A program made the position numbers and the translations under genes. 64,000 nt of DNA from the NCBI RefSeq assembly GCF_005938215.1, contig NZ_VCPD01000010.1, positions 24,024 to 88,023 on the forward strand. Reading direction: 5' to 3'. Source of the stretch: Ruegeria sediminis. Its GTDB lineage: Bacteria; Pseudomonadota; Alphaproteobacteria; Rhodobacterales; Rhodobacteraceae. Shown in pieces: positions 47,145 through 57,002 of the stretch; the stretch's first letter is position 1, and the number at the start of each line of letters is the position of its first letter. The notes beneath the pieces were generated by a model. It saw only the letters and a list, made by a program, of their open reading frames with translations. It searched no databases and was not told the origin of the DNA.

Positions 47145-47531
47145 ATGAATATCGGGGATGTTGCGGAACGTTCGGGCCTGCCCGCCAAGACCATCCGCTA
47201 TTACGAGGATATCGGCTTCATCAAGCCGAAGCGCGGGGCGAACGGGTATCGCCATTTCGAGGAGCGCGAGCTGCACAAGCTGGCCTTCATCGGCCGGGCC
47301 CGTTCGCTGGGCTTCACCATCGACGACTGCCGCACGCTGCTGGCGCTCTACGAGGACAAGGACCGCGCCAGCGCGGATGTGAAACGGATCGCCAAACAGA
47401 ACCTGAAGGAGATCGACGCCAAGATCGCGGGCCTGCAGGCGATGCGGGCCACCCTGTCGCATCTGGTCGACGCCTGCGCCGGGGACCATCGCCCCGATTG
47501 CCCGATCCTTGCGGATCTGGGGCGGGGGTAG
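47145..47531 (+). CDS. cueR: Cu(I)-responsive MerR-family regulator CueR
   Basis: 128 aa. MerR HTH at residues 1-70 ('MNIGDVAERSGLPAKTIRYYE'), dimerisation helix, and the C-terminal Cu(I) loop C111-X7-C119-P ('CAGDHRPDCPIL'), the spacing of E. coli CueR. It activates the two 19-bp-spacer promoters at 44486-44516 and 44558-44588. AAGGAGG precedes its ATG, and it is probably co-transcribed with copA. Confidence 0.94.
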   Translation: MNIGDVAERSGLPAKTIRYYEDIGFIKPKRGANGYRHFEERELHKLAFIGRARSLGFTIDDCRTLLALYEDKDRASADVKRIAKQNLKEIDAKIAGLQAMRATLSHLVDACAGDHRPDCPILADLGRG

Positions 47532-47605
47532 GGGCCGGGATTGCCTTTCGCCCCTGAAACCGATCTGCGATAGTTCCGCGAAAGACAGGGACGGGACGAC
47601 AGGCG

Positions 47606-48502
47606 ATGGACAAGCTTTCGGTCATGAACGCCTTTTGCCGCATCGTCGAGCGCGGCAGCTTCGCGCGCGCGGCCGAGGATCTGGGCGTGTCGGCGGCGCT
47701 GTTGAGCCGCGAGGTCAAGCTGCTGGAGAAAAGCCTGGGCTGCACGCTGCTGACGCGCACGACCCGGTCGATGTCGCTGACCGATCACGGGCGGCTCTAC
47801 TACGAGATGGCGCTGGGCGTGCTGGGCGACGTGGACCAGATCGAGAACCGGATCCGCCGGCGCTCGGGCGTGGTGAAAGGGCATCTGCGGATCAACGCGC
47901 CGGTGTCCTTCGGCCAGGTCGTGCTGGCGCCGCTGCTGCCGGGTTTCCTGGAGGCGCATCCCGAACTCGAGGTCACGCTGTCGCTGGACGACCGGGTGGT
48001 GGACATGATCGAGGGCGGGTTCGACCTGTCGATCCGGGTGAAGGCCGAGTTGCCGGATTCCGCGCTGGTCGCGCGCCCGGTCGGCGACGTGCGCCAGAGG
48101 GTGTTCGCCGCGCCCACCTATCTGGAGCGCAAGGGAACGCCGCAGAGCCCCGACGACCTTGGGAACCATGCGATCATCGGTTTCCTGCTGGCCGATCACA
48201 AGGCGCAGTGGCAGTTGCTGGGGCCGCAGGACAGCCGCACCATCGAGATCGCGCCGCGCGTGCGGGTCGGCAACAGCCTAGTGCTGCGGGATCTTCTGGT
48301 CGCCGGAGAGGGGATCGGCACCCTGCCGGATTTCATCGCGGACGGAGCCGTGGCGCGCGGCGACCTGGTGCCGGTGCTGCCGGACTGGGAACTGCCGCGG
48401 CGCCACATCTATGCGGTCACCGCGTCCCGGCTGGGCGCGGATGCCAAGGTCAACGCCTTTCTGGATCATCTGCGGGCGGCGCTGGGCGGCGGCCATTCCT
48501 AA
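47606..48502 (+). CDS. LysR-type transcriptional regulator
   Basis: 298 aa. N-terminal HTH 'MNAFCRIVERGSFARAAEDLGVSAALLSREVKLLE' and a C-terminal ligand domain of the AaeR/DmlR-like group ('GHLRINAPVSFGQVVLAPLLPGFL'). It lies 97 bp upstream of, and in the same direction as, wrbA and may regulate it. The gene is 74 bp after cueR, with its own ribosome site. Confidence 0.9.
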   Translation: MDKLSVMNAFCRIVERGSFARAAEDLGVSAALLSREVKLLEKSLGCTLLTRTTRSMSLTDHGRLYYEMALGVLGDVDQIENRIRRRSGVVKGHLRINAPVSFGQVVLAPLLPGFLEAHPELEVTLSLDDRVVDMIEGGFDLSIRVKAELPDSALVARPVGDVRQRVFAAPTYLERKGTPQSPDDLGNHAIIGFLLADHKAQWQLLGPQDSRTIEIAPRVRVGNSLVLRDLLVAGEGIGTLPDFIADGAVARGDLVPVLPDWELPRRHIYAVTASRLGADAKVNAFLDHLRAALGGGHS

Positions 48503-48599
48503 CGGGGCGTAAGGAATGAATTGCGAACCGGCCGGTTAATCCGGCGGCGCTGCGGGCGCATCTTTCTGGCGAAGTTTCAACAAGCCGGAGAGGTTCACC

Positions 48600-49223
48600 A
48601 TGTCCCGCATTCTCGTTCTCTACTATTCCAGCTATGGCCACGTCCGCACCCTGGCCGAGGCCGAAGCCGAAGGCGCGCGCAGCGTGCCCGGCACCGTCGT
48701 AGACATCCGCCGGGTGCCGGAAACCGTGCCCGAAGAGGTGCGCAAGGGCGCCGGGTACGTCGAAGACGACACCCCCGTCGCCGCGCCCGCCGATCTTGCC
48801 GAATATGACGGCATCATCCTGGGCACGCCCACGCGTTTCGGCATGATGGCCGGGCAGATGAAGCAGTTCCTCGACCAGGCCGGCGGGCTGTGGGCGCGCA
48901 ACGCGCTGGTCGGCAAGGTCGGCGCGGTCTTTGCCTCGACCGGCTCGCAGCATGGCGGGCACGAGGCGACGATGTTGTCCACGCAGATCCCGATGCAGCA
49001 TTTCGGCATGGTCATCGCCGGGATGCCCTATACCTTCGCCGGGCAGACCTCGGCCGAGGGCATCATCGGCGGTGCGCCCTATGGCGCAGGAACCATCGCC
49101 GGGGCGGACGGATCGCTGCACCCCACCGAAACCGACCTTGCCGGCGCGCGGTTCCAGGGCGCCTACGTGGCGCGGCTGGCCGCGGCGCTGGCCGGCGCGG
49201 TGCCTCTGACGGAGGCGGCGTGA
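48600..49223 (+). CDS. wrbA: NAD(P)H:quinone oxidoreductase WrbA
   Basis: 207 aa, flavodoxin-like. FMN-binding motif '[21 protein letters not shown]', '[20 protein letters not shown]' and '[17 protein letters not shown]' are signatures of the type IV NADH:quinone oxidoreductases (WrbA). Two-electron quinone reduction protects against redox cycling. Its stop overlaps the start of the next small gene (TGATG). Confidence 0.95.
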   Translation: MSRILVLYYSSYGHVRTLAEAEAEGARSVPGTVVDIRRVPETVPEEVRKGAGYVEDDTPVAAPADLAEYDGIILGTPTRFGMMAGQMKQFLDQAGGLWARNALVGKVGAVFASTGSQHGGHEATMLSTQIPMQHFGMVIAGMPYTFAGQTSAEGIIGGAPYGAGTIAGADGSLHPTETDLAGARFQGAYVARLAAALAGAVPLTEAA

Positions 49224-49435
49224 TGACCGGGGCGCGTTTCGACTTTGCGCGCCTTTGGGCGCTGCGGCCGGGCCGGACCGGGCGGGTTTTGCACAGCAAG
49301 ACCCGCGGGCCCGGCAAAGGCCCCGGTCGCGTCCCGCGCGGCGAGCCGCGCGATCTTGACCCGCATCTGATGCGCGACATCGGGCTGGATCCCCGGCCCG
49401 CCAACCCCCCGCGCCTGTCGGTTCACTACTGGTAG
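49223..49435 (+). CDS. small basic DUF1127-like protein
   Basis: 70 aa, Arg-rich, with the C-terminal 'LDPHLMRDIGLDPR' that resembles the end of DUF1127 proteins ('D..LLRDIGL'). It overlaps wrbA by one base (TGATG), so it is coupled. DUF1127 proteins are small RNA-binding or regulatory proteins in alphaproteobacteria, but this member lacks the full N-terminal Arg-rich helix. Moderate confidence that it is expressed. Confidence 0.55.
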   Translation: MTGARFDFARLWALRPGRTGRVLHSKTRGPGKGPGRVPRGEPRDLDPHLMRDIGLDPRPANPPRLSVHYW

Positions 49436-49460
49436 GCGCCGCAAGAGGAGGTTCATCCCC

Positions 49461-50348
49461 ATGACCCGCTCGACCGACATCCTGATCACCGCGCTGGCCC
49501 CGGCCGTCTGGGGCAGCACGTACCTGGTCACCACCGAGGCCCTGCCGCAGGGCTATCCCATCACCATGGCGGTGCTGCGCGCGCTGCCCGCCGGGCTGCT
49601 GTTGCTGGCGCTCACGCGGTGCCTGCCGGGCAGGGACTGGCTGGGGCGGGCGTTTCTGCTTGGCGCGTTCAACTTCGCCGTGTTCTGGGTGCTGCTTTTC
49701 GTGGCGGCCTATCGGCTGCCGGGCGGCGTCGCGGCGACGCTGGGGGCGGTTCAGACGCTGATCGTCATCGCCCTGGCGCGGGGGATTCTGGGCACCCCGG
49801 TCCGCGCGGGCGCGGTGCTGGCCGCCCTCACCGGCATCGCCGGCATCGCCATGCTGTTGCTGCAGCCGGGCGCGGCCCTGGATCCGATCGGAATCGCCGC
49901 CGGCCTGGGCGGTGCGGCCTCGATGGCGGCGGGCACCGTGCTGAGCCGCAAGTGGCAGCCGCCGGTCCCCGCCCTGAGCTTCACCGCCTGGCAACTGACG
50001 GCGGGCGGGCTGCTGCTGCTGCCGGCGGCGCTGATCCTGGAGCCGCCGCTGCCGCCGCTGACGGCCGCAAATCTGGGCGGTCTGGCCTGGCTTGGACTGG
50101 TCGGCGCGGCGGTGACCTACTGGCTGTGGTTCCGGGGCGTGGCGCGGCTGGAGCCGGGAACCGTGTCGATGCTGGGAATGATGAGCCCGGTGACGGCGGT
50201 GGTGCTGGGCTGGGCCTGGCTGGGACAGGCGCTGACCGAGGTTCAACTGGTCGGGGCGGTCATCGTCCTGGGTGCGGTCTGGGCCGGGCAGGCGGTCAAC
50301 GCCGCCGGGGGCGCACGCGGGCTGAAGCCGCGGGAAGAACCCGCTTGA
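49461..50348 (+). CDS. EamA-family (DMT) membrane exporter
   Basis: 295 aa with ten hydrophobic helices in two EamA repeats ('ALAPAVWGSTYLVTTEALPQG' at the start; 'LGGLAWLGLVGAAVTYWLWFRGVARLEPG' in the second half). It belongs to the drug/metabolite transporter superfamily, with probable efflux of a metabolite or toxic compound; substrate unknown. It follows the LysR-wrbA-small protein genes at 25 bp and may be in that unit. Confidence 0.88.
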   Translation: MTRSTDILITALAPAVWGSTYLVTTEALPQGYPITMAVLRALPAGLLLLALTRCLPGRDWLGRAFLLGAFNFAVFWVLLFVAAYRLPGGVAATLGAVQTLIVIALARGILGTPVRAGAVLAALTGIAGIAMLLLQPGAALDPIGIAAGLGGAASMAAGTVLSRKWQPPVPALSFTAWQLTAGGLLLLPAALILEPPLPPLTAANLGGLAWLGLVGAAVTYWLWFRGVARLEPGTVSMLGMMSPVTAVVLGWAWLGQALTEVQLVGAVIVLGAVWAGQAVNAAGGARGLKPREEPA

Positions 50349-50364
50349 GGCGGCAGCAGAAAAA

Positions 50365-50396
50365 GCCGGGCCGGGTCGATCGACGACCGGCCCGGC
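50365..50396. terminator. bidirectional hairpin terminator
   Basis: GCCGGGCCGGGTCG pairs with CGACCGGCCCGGC (one bulged base) around a 5-nt loop, preceded by AAAAA on the plus strand, which reads as a U-tract on the minus strand. It lies between the convergent EamA and glutamate dehydrogenase genes. Confidence 0.7.
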
Positions 50397-50418
50397 GTTC
50401 AGGTCTTGCCGGTCAGCC

Positions 50419-53400
50419 TCAGATGCTGCGGAAACGCGACGAGGCGACGGCGAGCTTGGCGATCGTGAGGGCGCCGCCCTCGCGAAGTTCCTGCACCAGC
50501 CTTTCGGCCCGGCTCACGGCTTCGGCATGGACTTCGGCCCAGCGGTCGATGCAGACCGTGCCCTTGCTGTCGGTGGCGGTGTCGAGCGCCGCCGCCGCGA
50601 TCAGGGACTGCTGCGAGCGCAGATCCGCGATCAGCCGGCCGAGCGCCACGCGCTCCCAATGGTCGGCGGGCTCGATGCCGCGCGCCGTGGTCCGCAGCCA
50701 GTCGAGACCGAAACGGGCGCCGGTGGCGAAATAGGTCTCGGCCACCTCTATCACGTCGCGGTCCCGCTGCCTGGCGACGTCGACGATGTCGAGCGCGCCG
50801 CCAAGGAACTCGAGCCTGCTGATCCGCCCGGCGAGGTCGTCCGGAACGCCCTCGGCGACGAAGGTGCCGATGCGCCCCTCCATCCGCTTGCGCGAGAACT
50901 CGTGCAGCAGGTCGGTGACGCCGGCGGTGATCTGCGAAATGGCGGGCTTGTAGATGCCGATCACCTCGGCCACGCCCTGATCGCTGGCGCGCGCCAGGAT
51001 CGCCTGACTTTGCGAGGCGATCATGTCGGAGAGCGCCAGGTGCATCGTGTTCTGCGCCTCTGCCGGGACCTTGTTGTCCAGCGCGTTGATCTCGTCGCGC
51101 AGCGCGTCGATCTCGAACACGTCGCGGCCGATGACGAAAGCCTTGACGATACCCGTCGTGCCGGCGCCGGTCTCTTCCTTCATCCGGTTGATGATCGAAG
51201 GGCCGGCCTCGTTCACCACGGCGTTCGCCAGCACGGTGGCGATGATCTCGCGCCGCAGCGGGTGGGCGAGTATCGCCTCGCGGTGCTTCTTGCGCAGCGG
51301 CGTCGGCATGTAGTCGATCAGGAACCGTTCGCAATAGGGATCGTCCGGCAGGGTCGACTTGACGAGCTGGCTGAAGATCACGTTCTTGGAATAGGCGATC
51401 AGCACCGCGATTTCCGGCCGCGTGAGGCCGAGGCCGAGGCTGCGCAATTCGGCGATCGCCTCGTCGTTGGGAAGCAGCTCGATCTCGCGGTTGAGCTCGT
51501 CCTGCGCCTCGAGCGCGCGCATGAACCGGGCCTGATCGTCCAGCATCGCCGCGGCGCGCCCCTCGGTGAAGGACAGCGCGAGGGTCTGGTTGTAGTTGTC
51601 CTCGAGGACAAGCTCGCCCACCTCATCGGTCATCTTGGCCAAGAGCGCGTTGCGCTGCTTGGGCGTCATGTCGCCGGCCGCGACCACCGCGCCGAGGGCG
51701 ATCTTGATGTTCACCTCGTGGTCCGAGCAATCCACCCCGGCCGAGTTGTCCACCGCGTCGGTGTTGAGCTTGACGCCCTTGCGCGCCAGCTCGATCCGGC
51801 CGCGCTGCGTGACGCCGAGGTTGGCGCCCTCGCCGATCACGCTGGCGCGCACCTGCGTCGCATCCACGCGGATCGCGTCGTTGGCGCGGTCGCCCGCGTC
51901 GGCATGGGTTTCGGTCGAAGCCTTGACGTAGGTGCCGATGCCGCCGAACCAGAGCAGATCGGCCTGCATGGACAGGATCGCCTTCATCAACTGGAACGGC
52001 GTGACCTTGTCGGCGGCGATGCCGACCGCCCGCTTGATCTCGGGCGTCAGTTGGATCGACTTGGCGGTGCGCGGGAAGACGCCGCCGCCCTTCGAGATCA
52101 GCTTGGTGTCGTAGTCCTTCCAGCTGGTCCGCGGCAGTTCGAACAGGCGCCTGCGCTCGGCGAAACTGGTTGCCGGGTCGGGATCGGGGTCGATGAAGAT
52201 GTCGCGGTGGTCGAAGGCGGCGACCAGGCGGATATGCTCGGACAGCAGCATCCCGTTGCCGAACACGTCGCCCGACATGTCGCCGACGCCGATCACGTTG
52301 AAGGGCTCGTTCTGGATGTCCTGGCCAAGCTCGCGGAAATGCCGCTTGACCGCTTCCCACGCGCCGCGGGCGGTGATGCCCATGCCCTTGTGGTCGTAGC
52401 CGTGCGAGCCGCCCGAGGCGAAGGCGTCGTCGAGCCAGAAGCCGTAGTCGGCGGCGACGCCGTTGGCGATGTCCGAGAAGGTCGCGGTGCCCTTGTCGGC
52501 GGCGACGACCAGGTAGGGATCGTCGGTGTCGCGGCGCACGACCGAGCTGGGCGGCACCACCTCGCCGGCGACGAGGTTGTCGGTCAGGTCGAGCAACCCG
52601 CAGAGAAAGGTCTTGTAGCAGCGGATCGCCTCGGCCTGGATCTCTTCGCGGGTGCCGGCGGCGGGGAGTTTGCGGGGCAGGAAGCCGCCCTTCGAGCCGA
52701 CCGGGACGATGACCGCGTTCTTGACCTGCTGCGCCTTGACGAGGCCCAGAACCTCGGTCCGGTAGTCCTCCTTGCGGTCGGACCAGCGCAGGCCGCCGCG
52801 CGCGACCGGGCCGCCCCTGAGATGCACGCCTTCGACCCAGGGCGAGTAGACGAAGATCTCGCGCCACGGGCGGGGCAGCGGCAGATCGTCCAGCTGGGCG
52901 CAGTCGAACTTGAAGGAAACATAGGCTTTCGGCTGACCACCGTCGCCCGGCTGGTAGAAGTTGGTCCGCAGCGTCGAGGCGATGGCATTGCGGAAACGGC
53001 GCAGGATCTGGTCGATGTCGAGGCTGGGAACCGCCTCGAGCTCGGCCTCGATCTCGGCTTCGATCCGGATCCGCTCGGCCTCGCGCCCGTCGGCGTCGAG
53101 CCCGTTCGCGGGATCGAACTGCGCCGCGAACAGCGCGACGAGGCTGCGCGCGATGACCGGGTACTGGGCCAGCGCGTCCTCCATGTATTCGACCGAATAG
53201 GGGATGCGGGCCTGGCGCAGGAAACGGCTGTAGGCGCGCAGCAGCGCCGTCTGCCGCGCCGTCAGTCCGGCCAGCAGCACCAGCCGGTTCAGCCGGTCGT
53301 CGTCGACGATCCCGTTCCAGGTGGCGTCGAACGCTTCTTCGAGCTTGGCGCGGAGCGCCGAGAGGTCGATCGCGACGCCGGCGGCGGACTGCATGAAGAA

Positions 53401-55239
53401 GTCGTGGATCCAGGTCTCGACCCCGTCGAGATCGACGCGGTAGGGATGTTCGTTGAGGATGCGGAAACCCATGTTCTCGAGCACCGGCAGCGCATCCGAC
53501 AGCGGCACCGGACCGCCGTGGTGGTAGACCTTGAAGCGGACGGAGGTTTCGTCATCCTCGAGCCGGCGGTAGAAATGCAGCGCAAGGCGCGTATCCGCGT
53601 CGAGGGTTTCCAGCTTTTCGATGTCGCCGATCGCGGCGGCCACCTGCACGTCCTCGCGGTAGCTGGCGCTGAAGCCCTTGCCGTATCGGGCATGGAGCCG
53701 CGGGCCCTCGGCCTCGCCGCAGCGGTCGGTCAGCGCACCGAGCAGGATGTCGCTCCAGGACCGGACCGCCGTGACGATCTCGGCCTCGATCGCGGCGATG
53801 TCGTGGTCGACCATGCGCCCGCCCCCCAGCGCGATGACGAAATGGATGCGGGCCAGCCCCTCGGTGCTGAACGACGGCTCCCACGACGCCACGCGGCCGT
53901 CGAGCGCGTCGCACAGGATGTTGCCGATGCGGATCCGAAGCTCGGTGTTGTAGCGTTCGCGCGGCACGTAGATGATGCACGACACGAAGCGTCCGAAGCT
54001 GTCCGGCCTGATGAAAAGACGCGTCCTGGGGCGGGTCGCCAGGTGCAGAACACCCATCGCGTTCTCGAAAAGCTGGTCCTCGGTGGCCTGGAACAGTTCG
54101 TCGCGCGGATAGGTTTCTAGCACGTTGTTCAGCGCCTTGCCGTCATGGCCCGACGGCGCGAAGCCGGCGCGTTCGATCACCCGGGCGACCTTGCCGCGCA
54201 GCAGCGGGATCTCGCTTGGGCTCCGGTTGTAGGCAGCCGAGGTGAAGAGGCCGATGAAGACGTGTTCGCCCACCATCTTGCCCTTGGCGTCCAGTTCCCT
54301 GACCGCCACCACGTCGTAATGGGTCGAGCGATGCACCGTCGAGCGGCGGTTGGCCTTGAGGATGAGCAGGGCCGAGTGGTCGCGCGTGACCTCGGATATC
54401 TGCGGCGTCCAGTGCGAGAAATTGCCTTCGGGATCGCGCATGACGGTGTAGTCGGGGTCGCGCATCAGGCCCAGGCCCTGTCCCGGCTCCATCGTGAGTT
54501 TCGATTTCTGCTTGCGGATCGAAAAATGCCGGTAGCCGAGGAAGGTGAAGTGGTTGTTGGCGATCCAGTCGAGGAATTCGCAGGCCTCGGCCGTGGCGCC
54601 CGTTTGCGATTTGGGCGCGTTCTGCCGCAACTCGGCGGTCACGTCCTTGAGCTTGGAGAACATCTGCCGCCAGTCGGCGACGGCTGCGGCCACGTCTGCG
54701 AACATGCTTTCGATCTCGGCGCCGAGGGCGGCGAGGGCGTCGGGGTTGGGCACCTGGTCGATCTGCACCTGAATGACGGACTCGGTCGCCGCCTTGTCGT
54801 CGTCGGGTCCGGTGACCTTGGTCAGCGCCCCCTTCGCGTCGCGCCGGACGTGAAGGACGGGGTGAACCAGCGCGTGAAGGCCCAGGCCCTTTTCCGACAG
54901 CAGCACGGTGAGCGAGTCGACGAGGAACGGCATGTCGTCGTTGACGGCCTCGACGATGGTATGGATCGATTCCCATCCGTGCTCGGCGATGCGCGGGTTG
55001 TAGACCCTGACCTTGCACTGGTCGGGCGCACGCGTCTGGCAGAACTTCCACAGCGCCAGCATCGCGCCATAAAGCTCTTCGGGGGTCTGTTCGAGGATTT
55101 CCTCGCGCGCCGCGGTGGCCAGGAAGACGTCGAGCATCGGACCGAAGGCTTCGGCGTCGCGCCTTTCGAGTCGTTCGGCGGCCAGCGCGCGCACCTCGTC
55201 AAGTCGGATTGCCACTCGCTCGGTGGAGTTGAAAGCCAT
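50419..55239 (-). CDS. gdhB: NAD-specific glutamate dehydrogenase, large (180-kDa) type
   Basis: 1606 aa, the expected size for the Bac_GDH family. The N-terminal half contains ACT-like regulatory regions ('AVNDDMPFLVDSLTVLLSEKGLGLHALVHP'). The catalytic core at about 700-1200 has 'GGPVARGGLRWSDRKEDYRTEVLGLVKAQQVKNAVIVPVGSKGGF' split over the substrate site and 'GVGDMSGDVFGNGMLLSEHIRLVAAFDHRDIF'. It oxidises glutamate to 2-oxoglutarate with NAD+, a catabolic role. Start ATG at 55239 is the first Met of the recognisable family sequence, with GGGGG-rich upstream sequence; the longer frame is non-homologous. The gene symbol is from the Pseudomonas/Caulobacter naming and is not unique. Confidence 0.95.
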   Translation of the reverse strand: MAFNSTERVAIRLDEVRALAAERLERRDAEAFGPMLDVFLATAAREEILEQTPEELYGAMLALWKFCQTRAPDQCKVRVYNPRIAEHGWESIHTIVEAVNDDMPFLVDSLTVLLSEKGLGLHALVHPVLHVRRDAKGALTKVTGPDDDKAATESVIQVQIDQVPNPDALAALGAEIESMFADVAAAVADWRQMFSKLKDVTAELRQNAPKSQTGATAEACEFLDWIANNHFTFLGYRHFSIRKQKSKLTMEPGQGLGLMRDPDYTVMRDPEGNFSHWTPQISEVTRDHSALLILKANRRSTVHRSTHYDVVAVRELDAKGKMVGEHVFIGLFTSAAYNRSPSEIPLLRGKVARVIERAGFAPSGHDGKALNNVLETYPRDELFQATEDQLFENAMGVLHLATRPRTRLFIRPDSFGRFVSCIIYVPRERYNTELRIRIGNILCDALDGRVASWEPSFSTEGLARIHFVIALGGGRMVDHDIAAIEAEIVTAVRSWSDILLGALTDRCGEAEGPRLHARYGKGFSASYREDVQVAAAIGDIEKLETLDADTRLALHFYRRLEDDETSVRFKVYHHGGPVPLSDALPVLENMGFRILNEHPYRVDLDGVETWIHDFFMQSAAGVAIDLSALRAKLEEAFDATWNGIVDDDRLNRLVLLAGLTARQTALLRAYSRFLRQARIPYSVEYMEDALAQYPVIARSLVALFAAQFDPANGLDADGREAERIRIEAEIEAELEAVPSLDIDQILRRFRNAIASTLRTNFYQPGDGGQPKAYVSFKFDCAQLDDLPLPRPWREIFVYSPWVEGVHLRGGPVARGGLRWSDRKEDYRTEVLGLVKAQQVKNAVIVPVGSKGGFLPRKLPAAGTREEIQAEAIRCYKTFLCGLLDLTDNLVAGEVVPPSSVVRRDTDDPYLVVAADKGTATFSDIANGVAADYGFWLDDAFASGGSHGYDHKGMGITARGAWEAVKRHFRELGQDIQNEPFNVIGVGDMSGDVFGNGMLLSEHIRLVAAFDHRDIFIDPDPDPATSFAERRRLFELPRTSWKDYDTKLISKGGGVFPRTAKSIQLTPEIKRAVGIAADKVTPFQLMKAILSMQADLLWFGGIGTYVKASTETHADAGDRANDAIRVDATQVRASVIGEGANLGVTQRGRIELARKGVKLNTDAVDNSAGVDCSDHEVNIKIALGAVVAAGDMTPKQRNALLAKMTDEVGELVLEDNYNQTLALSFTEGRAAAMLDDQARFMRALEAQDELNREIELLPNDEAIAELRSLGLGLTRPEIAVLIAYSKNVIFSQLVKSTLPDDPYCERFLIDYMPTPLRKKHREAILAHPLRREIIATVLANAVVNEAGPSIINRMKEETGAGTTGIVKAFVIGRDVFEIDALRDEINALDNKVPAEAQNTMHLALSDMIASQSQAILARASDQGVAEVIGIYKPAISQITAGVTDLLHEFSRKRMEGRIGTFVAEGVPDDLAGRISRLEFLGGALDIVDVARQRDRDVIEVAETYFATGARFGLDWLRTTARGIEPADHWERVALGRLIADLRSQQSLIAAAALDTATDSKGTVCIDRWAEVHAEAVSRAERLVQELREGGALTIAKLAVASSRFRSI

Positions 55240-55955
55240 GCCGCGCCCCCCTTTTCCCAATTCAGGACTGCTCCGCTGATGCCGCGGGCGAAATCTTATC
55301 AATACGCCAGCCGCGCGCCGGATCACCGGCCCGGCGCGCGTAAGCTGCCGATCCTGCTGGAACTTTATCGGTGAACAACCCGGGTGTACAGGTTCACCGA
55401 AGCCCTGTTTTCCCCGCAAACGGGAGGTGCGGGTTTCGTCGCGTCTCGGACATTGCGAAAAAAGTTCCGCTATTTCCGAACCGGCCCCGCGGTCATTCGC
55501 CCGGCGGCGATGATGTGCATTCGGTTTCCGCTTTCGCTCCGGAATGTGGAGGAACTTCTACACGAGCGCGGTGTCGACGCGAGCGATGACGCGATGCGGT
55601 TCTGATGGCAGCGGATTTGGGCCGAAGTCGCAGCCGAGATGCGAAGGCAACGCGTCCAACACCGGCGCGCATATTGCAAACAGGCCGCTGACCGAACAAT
55701 CGGGCGGAGAATTCGCACCTGCCATTGTGACGAAGCGAGCGGGCGCTTCAGCGATTCCGGCGAATGCGAAGTGTGCAGAAATTCGTCGCAGCCCGCGCCT
55801 CGCTACTCGTCCTGTTCAATGCTCAGCGCAGCCTCTCCTCCCGAGCCTCCTTCAAGTTGAACCGGGCCGCCGCTTTCGCCGCGTGGCGCCAACCTGGCAC
55901 GGCGCAAAGGGCAGCGTCATTGCGCTTGTGGAGGCTGGTTCGGATTAGTCGGCCA
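55240..55955. other. 716-bp region without a credible gene
   Basis: Base composition drifts to lower GC and there is no reading frame with family resemblance or a good ribosome site. The only structure I found is the inverted repeat GGTGAAC (55370-55376) / GTTCACC (55392-55398), 131 bp upstream of the glutamate dehydrogenase start, possibly an operator. Plus-strand frames across 55540-55950 read as Arg/Ser/Pro-rich low-complexity protein and are not believed. Confidence 0.5.
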
Positions 55956-56888
55956 TCACCCCTGCAGTACCTCAAGGATCTCAGCCTGCATCGTCCTGAT
56001 CGAATTCTCGAGATAGTTCGAGAACGCTTCGGACAGGAGGGCGTGGGTCACATAGCCTGGTGTCAGGATCGACACGCTGTTGCTGACACGCGGCCTGAAG
56101 CGTTTGATGGCAAGTTTGCTGACGGTGTCGCTTTGCAGAAGGTAACTGTAGGCGGTGATCATGTCACAAACCATGTAACACATGCCGGCGGCGACGAACT
56201 GCAGGCCGGGCAAAGAGGTGCGCAGCTCGAGGCGTTTGTTGAACCGGCAACCTGCCGACAGGAACGCCGCTTCGGTCTGGGTCGCCGTAGGGTGTCCCTC
56301 GAAGAGAACGGCCATCGGTTTTCCGTCCAGTTCTTCCGGGGTGATCACCGGTGCGGATGCCAGAGGATCGTCCATGGGTACGATGCAGACACATTCGAGG
56401 TCGAAGTCGGTCTGGTTGATCGAAGCCCGCGGCGCAGGTGTCTCGGCAAAACCGATGTCATACTGTTGCGAGGCAATCAGGTCTTCGATGACGCCGGAGG
56501 AGCGCATGATCAGTGCGACTTCGACGTCACCCTTGTCTTTGAGGAATTCGGTGAGAAGGCGCGGCAGAAACACCCCGGATGCCGCAGGATGACAGGCAAC
56601 CCGAAGCTTTCCGGTTTCAAGTGACCTTATCCGGCTCAGCGTTTGCTTGGTGCGGTCAAGGCGGGCAATGATTTCCTCGCATTCTTCAAGGAAGTAACGC
56701 GCCTCCGGCGTCGGCGTAAGCTTGCCATGCTCGCGAATGAACAGCGGGAATCCCAGTTCCTGTTCCAAGATGCCGATCATCGTGCTTACGGCGGGCTGCG
56801 TGCGTCCGACCGACCGCGCCGCCTGCGAGATCGAGCCGCTCCGCATGACTTCGCGGAAGGTGATGATCTGCCGGATCGAGAGGTTCAT
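55956..56888 (-). CDS. LysR-type regulator of the TRAP / oxidoreductase operon
   Basis: 310 aa. HTH 'IRQIITFREVMRSGSISQAARSVGRTQPAVSTMIGILEQELG' at the N-terminus, co-inducer domain about residues 92-300. It diverges from the TRAP genes across 114 bp that contain two related AT-rich motifs. Adjacent divergent position makes it the likely regulator of the 57.0-63.0 kb operon. Confidence 0.9.
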   Translation of the reverse strand: MNLSIRQIITFREVMRSGSISQAARSVGRTQPAVSTMIGILEQELGFPLFIREHGKLTPTPEARYFLEECEEIIARLDRTKQTLSRIRSLETGKLRVACHPAASGVFLPRLLTEFLKDKGDVEVALIMRSSGVIEDLIASQQYDIGFAETPAPRASINQTDFDLECVCIVPMDDPLASAPVITPEELDGKPMAVLFEGHPTATQTEAAFLSAGCRFNKRLELRTSLPGLQFVAAGMCYMVCDMITAYSYLLQSDTVSKLAIKRFRPRVSNSVSILTPGYVTHALLSEAFSNYLENSIRTMQAEILEVLQG

Positions 56889-56900
56889 GACGACCTATAA

Positions 56901-56937
56901 ATCCAATTGATGGCTTCAGAGATATTATCAAATTGAT
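56901..56937. promoter_or_regulatory. candidate LysR operator pair
   Basis: ATCCAATTGAT (56901-56911) and the perfect 11-bp palindrome ATCAAATTGAT (56927-56937) start 26 bp apart in the only AT-rich stretch of this area, between the divergent LysR gene and dctQ. They are plausible regulator sites and overlap the expected promoters. Confidence 0.5.
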
Positions 56938-57002
56938 TTTATGAAGCGCGTCCAGTGAATTCTATCGGATCAGGTTACGCAAACACTCGGGTGACAGGAA
57001 GC

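Noticed and set aside
50527..54120. A long plus-strand open frame across the glutamate dehydrogenase gene
   Set aside because: It is the antisense shadow of a 1606-aa conserved enzyme and lacks a ribosome site and family signal.
55544..55948. A 134-aa plus-strand frame in the 55.2-55.95 kb gap
   Set aside because: Arg/Ser/Pro-rich, no family resemblance, no good ribosome site; low coding likelihood.
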